Shown here: positions 58,009 through 64,000 of the stretch, one piece after another
Numbering within the stretch: the first letter of the stretch is position 1
Layout: the number at the start of each line of letters is the position of its first letter
Program-made: the position numbers and the translations under genes
The notes under the pieces: model-generated
Seen by the model: only the letters and a program-made list of their open reading frames with translations
Database searches by the model: none
Told to the model about the DNA's origin: nothing
Assembly (NCBI RefSeq): GCF_012396015.1
Contig: NZ_JAAXOQ010000002.1
Location: 62,001-126,000, forward strand
DNA: 64,000 nucleotides
Origin: Tsukamurella spumae
GTDB taxonomy: Bacteria > Actinomycetota > Actinomycetes > Mycobacteriales > Mycobacteriaceae
Direction of reading: 5' to 3'

Positions 58009-58898
58009 GGGCGCGGCGCGAGCGCGTCGGACAGGTACTTGACGTTGGCCGCCTGCCAGGCGACGTAGTCGTCGACGCCTTCGGGCAGCGATTCGGTGAC
58101 CTTCACGACGGGGATGCCCGAGGTGTCGGCGGTCTTCGCCAGCGCGGTGGTGACGGGGTTCTCGGTCTGTGAGTTGAGCACCACGGCACGCACCTGCTTG
58201 CCGCTGACCAGGGCGTTCGCGGCGGCGATATCGGCGGGGGCGGGGTCGGTGCCGGACTCGATGGCCGCGGTGTAGCGGGCGGGGGCCACATCCGTGAGGC
58301 CGGCGAGCGTGAGCAGGTAGCCGGCGACCGGCTCCGTCGCGGCGACCTTGGCGCCGGGGTTGGCGTGACCGATCGCTCGCGCCTGGGCGATCACGGCGTC
58401 GAGCTTGGTCGCGAAGGCCTTGGCGCGGTTCTCGTAGCCCTCGCGGTGCGCGGAGTCCTTGTCCGCCAGCGCCTTCGCGAGGGCGTCGGCGACCTTCTGC
58501 ATGGTGGGCAGGTCGTAGAAGACGTGCTCGTTCTCGCCCTCGGGCGACTGGAGCGAGGCCGCGTCGATCTTCGCCGCGGACGCGCCGTCGGCGGCCTTCT
58601 CCATGTACGCGTCGTAGTGGCCGCCGTTGTAGACGAGCACGGAGGCCTTCTTGACCTTGAGCGTGTCCTGCGCGGAGGGCTCGAACTCGTGCGGGTCGCC
58701 CGTCGGATTGGAGAACAGCGAGGTCACTGTCGCATCGGTGCCGGCCACGGCCTTGGCGATCGCGCCGTACACGTCCGTCGAGGCGACGACCGTCGGCTCG
58801 CCCCCGCCGTCCGACGGGGTGGAGCCGCAGGCGGCGAGCGCGGCGGCGGTGACGGCGACGGTGCCGACACACTGCACGAGACGGGTACGGATGCGCAC
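58005..58898 (-). CDS. znuA: Zinc/manganese-binding lipoprotein of the ABC transporter
   Basis: A 297-residue cluster A-I solute-binding protein. It is a lipoprotein with lipobox LAAC, Cys24. Metal-site segments are NPTGDPHEFEPS (His), NEHVFYDLPTM (His), and a late Glu/Asp region. There is no long His-rich loop, so specificity rests on the Zur-like box and the AztC/ZnuA-like EHVFYDLP motif. The GTG at 58898 is preceded by CAGGAGGG; an upstream in-frame extension lacks a site and reads through the operator. Confidence 0.9.
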   Translation of the reverse strand: MRIRTRLVQCVGTVAVTAAALAACGSTPSDGGGEPTVVASTDVYGAIAKAVAGTDATVTSLFSNPTGDPHEFEPSAQDTLKVKKASVLVYNGGHYDAYMEKAADGASAAKIDAASLQSPEGENEHVFYDLPTMQKVADALAKALADKDSAHREGYENRAKAFATKLDAVIAQARAIGHANPGAKVAATEPVAGYLLTLAGLTDVAPARYTAAIESGTDPAPADIAAANALVSGKQVRAVVLNSQTENPVTTALAKTADTSGIPVVKVTESLPEGVDDYVAWQAANVKYLSDALAPRP

Positions 58899-58920
58899 GG
58901 GGCCCTCCTGTTGGCTGAAA

Positions 58921-58935
58921 TGACAATCGTTACCA
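58921..58935. promoter_or_regulatory. Zur-type operator of the znuACB operon
   Basis: TGACAATCGTTACCA is a 15-bp dyad (TG-N2-AA-N5-TT-N2-CA, one central base) resembling actinobacterial Zur boxes. It lies 23 bp before the znuA start codon, where it would cover the promoter. Confidence 0.6.
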
Positions 58936-58990
58936 AGAGAGTAGGGGATGCCGGTGGGTGGCGCGAATCGGGCCACGTGCGACGGTGCGT

Positions 58991-59005
58991 GTTCGCGATA
59001 CGAAC
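58991..59005. promoter_or_regulatory. IclR-type operator upstream of the aromatic operon
   Basis: GTTCG-CGATA-CGAAC is a perfect dyad with 5-bp arms and a 5-bp spacer, 3 bp before the -35 box of the transporter gene. Its form resembles IclR-family sites that control aromatic-acid genes. The regulator gene is not in the window. Confidence 0.5.
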
Positions 59006-59008
59006 GGT

Positions 59009-59037
59009 TTGTCAATTTGTGAACCGAGGCTTACAGT
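59009..59037 (+). promoter_or_regulatory. Sigma-70-type promoter of the aromatic operon
   Basis: TTGTCA (59009-59014) and TACAGT (59032-59037) are separated by 17 bp, the clearest housekeeping promoter in the window. Transcription should start near 59044, about 43 bases before the transporter ATG. Confidence 0.75.
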
Positions 59038-59086
59038 GATGCTCACCATGTGGCACGGACCACACCCGAGTACCGCTGGAGGGTCG

Positions 59087-60364
59087 ATGACGTCACCCAT
59101 TGCTTCGCACATCCCGGGCACCTCGTCCCCGGGCGGATCGGCTCGTGTCTGGGGCGCACTGCTCTGTTGGCTCACGGTGGTGTTCGAGGGGTACGACCTG
59201 GTGGCGCTCGGCGCCGCCATTCCGGCGCTGCTCGACGCGGGACACCTGGGGATGTCGGCGTCGGATCTGCGGACCGTGGCCACCGTGTCGCTGGTCGGCG
59301 TGGGCATCGGAGCGGCCGTGGTCGGCCCCCTCTCGGATCGCTACGGCCGGCGCAAGCCGCTGGTCGTGTGCGTCCTCCTGTTCTCGATCATGACGCTGTT
59401 GGTGCCCGTCGCCCCGACGGTCTGGGCGTTCGCGTTCCTCCGGTTCGCCGCCGGCCTGGGCCTGGGTGGGTGCATGCCGGTCGCGATCACCGCGATGCAG
59501 GAGGCGGCGAAGGCGGGTGGCCGATCGAACGCGAGCACGCTGACCATGACCGGCTATCACGCCGGTGCCGTCCTGGCCTCGCTCATCGCGCTGCTCGTCC
59601 GGGAGGACTGGGAATGGCTGTTCTACGGCGGCGGTGCGCTGGGCCTGCTGCTCGTTCCCCTGCTCGCGCTGAAGATGCCGGAGACGGCGCAGGTCACCGC
59701 TGTCGATGCCGTCGTGCCCGCCGAGCACGTGGCCCGCTCCGCGGTGCTCCGGCCGCCCTACCTGTGGACCACGCTGATGCTGTTCGTCGCGGCCTTCTGC
59801 GGGCTGCTGCTGGTGTACGGCCTCAACACGTGGCTCCCCCAGCTGATGCGGGGCGCGGGCTACCCCATCTCCACCTCGCTGGTCATGCTTCTGGTGCTGA
59901 ACCTCGGCGCGATCGCGGGCCTGTTGATCGGTGGGCGAGTGGCGGATCGGCGCGGAGCGCAGCGGGTCACCGTGCTGTGGTTCGCCGCCGCCGGCCTGAT
60001 GCTGGCGATCCTGAGTCTCAAGATCGGCAGCCAGGTGGTGCTCGACGGGGTCATCTTCATCACCGGGTTCTTCGTGTTCACCGCCCAGGTCCTCGTGTAC
60101 GGCCTGGTGGGCTACCTCTACCCGCGGCGCACGGTCGGGACGGCGATGGGGCTGGTGTCCGCCGTCGGCCGGCTCGGTGCGATCGCGGGGCCGTGGGTCA
60201 CCGGAACGCTGGTGGTGGCGGGGATCGCCTACCCGTGGGGCTTCTACTTCTTCGCCGCGGCTGCGGTGCTCGGCGCCCTGGCCGTGCTGGCGGCGCCCCG
60301 CCCCGCGGGTGATGCCGTCGACGCCGAGCTCGCGGCGATCGCGAAGGGGCGCGAGGCCGCATGA
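59087..60364 (+). CDS. MFS transporter, aromatic acid:H+ symporter (AAHS) type
   Basis: A 425-residue transporter with twelve helices. FEGYDLVALGAAIPALL in helix 1 carries the Asp typical of the AAHS family, and the loop 2-3 motif GPLSDRYGRRKPLV is classical; GLGLGGCMPVAITAM follows. I chose the ATG at 59087 because GGAGGG sits just before it; the frame is open further up, across the promoter. It overlaps the decarboxylase gene by 4 bases, so it most likely imports the mandelate-type or benzoate-type substrate of the operon. Confidence 0.9.
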   Translation: MTSPIASHIPGTSSPGGSARVWGALLCWLTVVFEGYDLVALGAAIPALLDAGHLGMSASDLRTVATVSLVGVGIGAAVVGPLSDRYGRRKPLVVCVLLFSIMTLLVPVAPTVWAFAFLRFAAGLGLGGCMPVAITAMQEAAKAGGRSNASTLTMTGYHAGAVLASLIALLVREDWEWLFYGGGALGLLLVPLLALKMPETAQVTAVDAVVPAEHVARSAVLRPPYLWTTLMLFVAAFCGLLLVYGLNTWLPQLMRGAGYPISTSLVMLLVLNLGAIAGLLIGGRVADRRGAQRVTVLWFAAAGLMLAILSLKIGSQVVLDGVIFITGFFVFTAQVLVYGLVGYLYPRRTVGTAMGLVSAVGRLGAIAGPWVTGTLVVAGIAYPWGFYFFAAAAVLGALAVLAAPRPAGDAVDAELAAIAKGREAA

Positions 60365-61983
60365 CGCGCACCGTCAAGAACGTCGCACACGAGCTGTTCG
60401 CCGCGCACGGTCTGACCACGATCTTCGGTAACCCCGGATCCAACGAACTGCCCTTCCTCGCAGGCCTGCCCGAGGGCTTCCGCTACGTGCTCGGCCTCCA
60501 CGAGGGGGTCGTCGCGGCGATGGCCGACGGCTTCGCCCAGGCGAGTGGTCGTGCCGCGCTGGTGAACCTCCACGCCGCGTCGGGGAGCGGGAACGCGATG
60601 GGCGCGCTCACGAACGCCTGGTACGCGCATACGCCACTGGTGATCACCGCCGGGCAGCAGGTGCGCGAGACGATCGGGCAGGAGGTGATGCTGTCCAATG
60701 TCGAGGCGGCGAATCTGCCTCGGCCACTGGTGAAGTGGAGCGCCGAGCCGAGTTCGCCGAGGGATGTGGTGCGGACCCTGGCGCAGGCCGTGCACATCGC
60801 CTCGCTCGATCCGGCCGGGCCGGTGTACGTATCGGTGCCGTACGACGATTGGGCGGAGCCCGCGACGGCGGCGGACGAGGCCGCACTCGCACGCCGCGTC
60901 GGCGGTGGAGCCGCTCTCTCGGGCGAGCAGGTCGCGGCCCTGGCCGCGCGGTTCGACGCGGCGGAGCGGCCGGTCCTCGTCCTCGGCCCCGATGTGGATT
61001 CGGCGCGCGCGAACGGTGATGCGGTCCGGCTGGCGGAGCGGCTCGGGGCGCCCGTCTGGGTGGCGCCCTCCGCCTCGCGGTGTCCGTTCCCCACCGGGCA
61101 TCCCGCGTTCCGCGGCGTGCTTCCGGCCTCGGTGCGCGGGATCGCGGAACTGCTCACCGGGCATGATCTGGTGATCGTGATCGGCGCACCGGTGTTCCGG
61201 TACCACCAGTACGAGCCCGGCGACTACCTCCCTCCGGGCGCCGAGCTCATTCAGCTGACCTGCGACCCGGCAGAGGCCGCTCGGGCACCCTTCGGCGAGG
61301 CCGTGGTGGCGCCCATCGGGCCCGCCGTCGCCGCGCTCGCCGATGCGACAACCGCCCGCGCCTCGGTCGCGGATCGGTCCGTGCAGCCCTCCCCGCCGGT
61401 TCCGCCCGTGTCGGCGGACGGGCCGCTGGCGCCGGAGGAGGTGCTCGCGGTGATCGACGAGCTCGCCCCGCAGGACGCCGCGTACGTCAACGAGACCACC
61501 TCGACGGTCGGCGTGTTCTGGGACCGGATCCGCATGCGCGAGCCGGGCAGCTACTACTTCCCGGCGTCGGGCGGGCTGGGCTTCGGGCTGCCGGCCGCGG
61601 TAGGAGTTCAGCTGGCGGTACCCGAGCGGCGCGTGATCGCCGTCGTCGGTGACGGATCGGCCAACTACGGGATCACCGCCCTGTGGACCGCGGCGCAGTA
61701 CCGGATACCCGTGGTGTTCGTCATCCTGAACAACGGCGGCTACGCCGCACTCCGCGGATTCAGCGCGAAGCTCGGTACGCCGGACGTTCCCGGACTGGAC
61801 GTACCCGGAATCGACTTCGTTTCGCTCGCAACGGGATACGGGGTCAGCGCGCATCGCGTCGAGACGGCGACGGCGTTCCGTGCGGCGTTCGCGCAGGCTC
61901 TGGCGGCCGACACCCCGACGTTGATCGAAGTGCCGATCGAAACGATCTCACCGTTCGCCGGTGAATCATCCGAAGAGGAGTAG
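60361..61983 (+). CDS. mdlC: Benzoylformate decarboxylase
   Basis: A 540-residue thiamine-diphosphate enzyme turning (4-hydroxy)benzoylformate into (4-hydroxy)benzaldehyde. The residues that define this enzyme in Pseudomonas putida are all in place with a one-residue offset: Ser27 in FGNPGSNELPF, Glu48 in LGLHEGVV, His71 in NLHAASG, and the His in VFRYHQYEPG. The ThDP motif is VGDGSANYGITALWTA...ILNN. It is 2 bases from the dehydrogenase gene and overlaps the transporter (ATGA). Confidence 0.93.
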   Translation: MTRTVKNVAHELFAAHGLTTIFGNPGSNELPFLAGLPEGFRYVLGLHEGVVAAMADGFAQASGRAALVNLHAASGSGNAMGALTNAWYAHTPLVITAGQQVRETIGQEVMLSNVEAANLPRPLVKWSAEPSSPRDVVRTLAQAVHIASLDPAGPVYVSVPYDDWAEPATAADEAALARRVGGGAALSGEQVAALAARFDAAERPVLVLGPDVDSARANGDAVRLAERLGAPVWVAPSASRCPFPTGHPAFRGVLPASVRGIAELLTGHDLVIVIGAPVFRYHQYEPGDYLPPGAELIQLTCDPAEAARAPFGEAVVAPIGPAVAALADATTARASVADRSVQPSPPVPPVSADGPLAPEEVLAVIDELAPQDAAYVNETTSTVGVFWDRIRMREPGSYYFPASGGLGFGLPAAVGVQLAVPERRVIAVVGDGSANYGITALWTAAQYRIPVVFVILNNGGYAALRGFSAKLGTPDVPGLDVPGIDFVSLATGYGVSAHRVETATAFRAAFAQALAADTPTLIEVPIETISPFAGESSEEE

Positions 61984-61985
61984 TC

Positions 61986-63464
61986 ATGACGACGATCGAG
62001 ACACCGACCGCGCAGCTGTTGGACGAGCGCTGGTCCGGCCGGATCAACGTGGGCGGCTGGGTCGATGGCGGGGGCGGTACGGCCGCCGTCGTCGAGCCCG
62101 CGACCGGGGAGCAGCTGGGCACCGTCGGGCTGGCGTCCGCCGAGGACGTGGCCCGTGCCGCCGCGCTCGCGGCGCAGGCGCAGCGGGAGTGGGCGGCCCG
62201 GCCCCCGCAGGAGCGGGCCGCGGTGTTGCGGCGCGCGGGTGACCTGTGGGCGCGGCACGCCGCCGAGGTGGAGCGGTGGGTCGTGCGGGAGGGCGGTTCG
62301 ACGGCTCCGAAGGCGGCCCTCGAGGCGCACTTCGCGGCGGGGGAGTGCTTCGAATCGGCGGGACTGCCCTCGCATCCGGTGGGCGAGGTGCTCACCTCGA
62401 ACGCGCCGCACTGGTCCTTCGCCCGGCGCCGGCCGGCCGGTGTGGTCTCGGTGATCGCACCGTTCAACTTCCCGCTGATCCTCGCGATCAGGTCCGTCGC
62501 TCCGGCGCTGGGCCTCGGGAACGCCGTTCTCCTCAAGCCGGATCCGCGGACCGCCGTGTGTGGCGGCGTGACCCTGATGCGGATCTTCGAGGAGGCCGGC
62601 CTGCCGCCGGGGGTGTTGTCGCTCCTCCCGGGCGGGCCCGAGGTCGGCGCGGCCGTCGTCGACGCACCGGAGGTGCGCGTGGTCTCGTTCACCGGGTCGA
62701 CGGCGGCCGGCCGCAAGGTGGGCGAGGCGTGCGCGCGCAACCTCAAGCGGGCGCACCTGGAGCTCGGCGGCAACAACGCGCTGGTGGTGCTGCCCGGTGC
62801 CGATCTCGAGAAGGCCGTGGCCGCCGGGGCGTTCGGCTCGTACCTGCATCAGGGGCAGATCTGCATGGCTACCGGCCGGCATCTGGTCCACGAGTCGCTG
62901 TACGACGACTACGTCCGCCTGTTGGCCGCGAAGGCGGACGGGCTCTCCGTGGGTGATCCGGCCACGCAGCCGGTCGCCCTCGGGCCGATCATCGACGATC
63001 GGCAGGCCGACCGGATCGTCGAGGTGATCGACGAGGCCGTCGCCGCGGGGGCGACGATCGTCGCGGGCGGCACGCGGGACGGCCGATTCGTGCGCCCGAC
63101 CGTGCTCGCGGACCTGACTCCCGAGAATCCCGCGGTCACGGCTGAGATCTTCGGACCCGTCGCGCCCGTCCTGTCCTTCTCGACCGTCGACGAGGCGGTG
63201 GCGCTGGTGAACTCGTCGGACTACGGACTGTCCGTGGGTGTGCTGGGCGAGGTCGGGATGGCCATGGAGGTGGCCGATCGGGTGGCATCGGGCAAGGTGC
63301 ACATCAACGAGCAGACGGTCAGCGACGAATCGAACGCGCCCTTCGGCGGCGTGGGCGCCTCCGGTACCGGTTCCAGGTTCGGCGGTGCGACGGCGAACCT
63401 GGAGGCGTTCACCGAAACCCAGTGGCTCACCGTTCGTCCGACCATCGAGGAGTACCCACTGTGA
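61986..63464 (+). CDS. Benzaldehyde dehydrogenase (NAD(P)+)
   Basis: A 492-residue aldehyde dehydrogenase of the benzaldehyde/XylC group. VIAPFNFPLIL, SFTGSTAAGRKVGE, the Glu in LELGGNNALVVL and the nucleophilic Cys in QGQICMATGRH are present; the latter two phrases are typical of benzaldehyde dehydrogenases. It would oxidise the aldehyde made by MdlC to (4-hydroxy)benzoate. It overlaps the hydroxylase gene by 4 bases (GTGA). Confidence 0.92.
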   Translation: MTTIETPTAQLLDERWSGRINVGGWVDGGGGTAAVVEPATGEQLGTVGLASAEDVARAAALAAQAQREWAARPPQERAAVLRRAGDLWARHAAEVERWVVREGGSTAPKAALEAHFAAGECFESAGLPSHPVGEVLTSNAPHWSFARRRPAGVVSVIAPFNFPLILAIRSVAPALGLGNAVLLKPDPRTAVCGGVTLMRIFEEAGLPPGVLSLLPGGPEVGAAVVDAPEVRVVSFTGSTAAGRKVGEACARNLKRAHLELGGNNALVVLPGADLEKAVAAGAFGSYLHQGQICMATGRHLVHESLYDDYVRLLAAKADGLSVGDPATQPVALGPIIDDRQADRIVEVIDEAVAAGATIVAGGTRDGRFVRPTVLADLTPENPAVTAEIFGPVAPVLSFSTVDEAVALVNSSDYGLSVGVLGEVGMAMEVADRVASGKVHINEQTVSDESNAPFGGVGASGTGSRFGGATANLEAFTETQWLTVRPTIEEYPL

Positions 63465-64000
63465 TTCGCGTACCTGTCGTCATCGTCGGCGGCGGCCCGT
63501 CGGGCCTCATGGTGTCGCACCTGCTCGCGCGCACGGGCATCGACTCCGTCGTCGTGGAGCGCCGCGCGCGTGCGGAGATCTACGCCACCGGTCGCGCCGG
63601 CATCCTGGAGGCGGGAAGCGTTCGGCTGCTGGTGGATTCGGGAGTCAGCGATCGCGTGCTGCGGGAGGGCGATCGGCACGAGGGGATCGAGCTGCGGTTC
63701 GGCGGGCGCAGCCACCGCATCGACTTCGCCGATTTGGTCGGGCAGTCCGTGTGGCTGTACCCGCAGACGGAGGTGTTCGAGGATCTGGCGAACCGTCGGG
63801 CGGCCGACGGCGGCGCGGTGTACTACGGCGCGTCCGATGTGGAGGTCACCCCCGGTGACGACGGCGCGCGGGTTCGGTTCCTCGACGCGGACGGTGTCGA
63901 GCAGCTGGTCCACGCGGACTTCGTGGTGGGCGCGGACGGCTCGCGCAGCGAATCCCGCCGTCTCGTCCCCGAGTCGGACCGTGACTGGCGCCGCCATGAG
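63461..64000 (+). CDS. pobA: 4-hydroxybenzoate 3-monooxygenase, N-terminal part
   Basis: The first 180 codons of a group A flavoprotein hydroxylase; the gene continues past the right edge. VVIVGGGPSGLMVSHLLAR is the FAD motif, RAGILEAGSVRLL and FGGRSHRIDF are characteristic of PobA, and FVVGADGSRSESRR is the DG motif. It would convert 4-hydroxybenzoate to protocatechuate. Its presence suggests the operon handles 4-hydroxymandelate, or both mandelate forms. Confidence 0.9.
   Translation, partial: MIRVPVVIVGGGPSGLMVSHLLARTGIDSVVVERRARAEIYATGRAGILEAGSVRLLVDSGVSDRVLREGDRHEGIELRFGGRSHRIDFADLVGQSVWLYPQTEVFEDLANRRAADGGAVYYGASDVEVTPGDDGARVRFLDADGVEQLVHADFVVGADGSRSESRRLVPESDRDWRRHE

Overview
This window is about 70% G+C, with densely packed genes, many GTG starts and GTGA/ATGA start-stop overlaps. 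Its markers are Lsr2, CarD, ClpC1, MhuD, DisA, an LpqE-like lipoprotein and an HsaB-type reductase. These point to an actinobacterium of the order Mycobacteriales. Gene order from about 14.7 to 54.7 kb follows the Mycobacterium tuberculosis Rv3627c-Rv3579c block (dacB, Zn-protease, tilS, hpt, ftsH, folEPBK, panCD, coaX, lysS, lsr2, clpC1, mhuD, mutY, canB, disA, radA, lpqE, carD, ispDF, cysS, rlmB). A Tsukamurella- or Gordonia-like genus is my inference. No insertion sequence, CRISPR array, tRNA or rRNA gene was seen.

Layout. 0-14 kb is accessory: an SDR/HxlR divergent pair, two small secreted proteins, fprA, a rhodanese-metZ pair, cutC and rtcB. It also holds a SAM-IV riboswitch in front of a cysteine-desulfurase-like gene, a YbaK deacylase, and a MarR gene coupled to an unusual 1037-residue protein that joins an MFS exporter to a degenerate tRNA-guanine-transglycosylase-like domain. 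14-36 kb is the conserved core: peptidoglycan carboxypeptidase, TilS/Hpt, FtsH, folate synthesis, pantothenate/CoA synthesis, a class I lysyl-tRNA synthetase where mycobacteria have class II, Lsr2 and ClpC1. 36-46 kb mixes conserved genes (mhuD, nei, mutY, canB) with accessory ones (HsaB-like reductase, MarR-ABC exporter, DsbA, SDR, DUF2236). 46-55 kb is the DisA-RadA-LpqE-CarD-IspDF-CysS-RlmB block. 55-59 kb is a Zur-type-box-controlled zinc ABC operon that also carries pxpA. 59-64 kb begins an aromatic operon (AAHS transporter, benzoylformate decarboxylase, benzaldehyde dehydrogenase, 4-hydroxybenzoate hydroxylase) suited to mandelate or 4-hydroxymandelate breakdown; it runs off the window.

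Regulation. Many genes have a TANNNT -10 box 6-8 nt before the start codon, the hallmark of leaderless transcripts. Two such promoters drive very short cysteine-containing ORFs: a Cys/Cys-Cys 14-mer before a cysteine-free rhodanese-like gene, and a Cys-Tyr-Cys 22-mer before rtcB. With the SAM-IV riboswitch and metZ they make a sulfur-responsive theme. Probable operators are visible for HxlR, KstR, MarR (two), TetR, Zur and an IclR-like factor. Two unexplained repeat structures stand out: interlocked inverted repeats between metZ and cutC, and an 80-bp imperfect palindrome beside pxpA.
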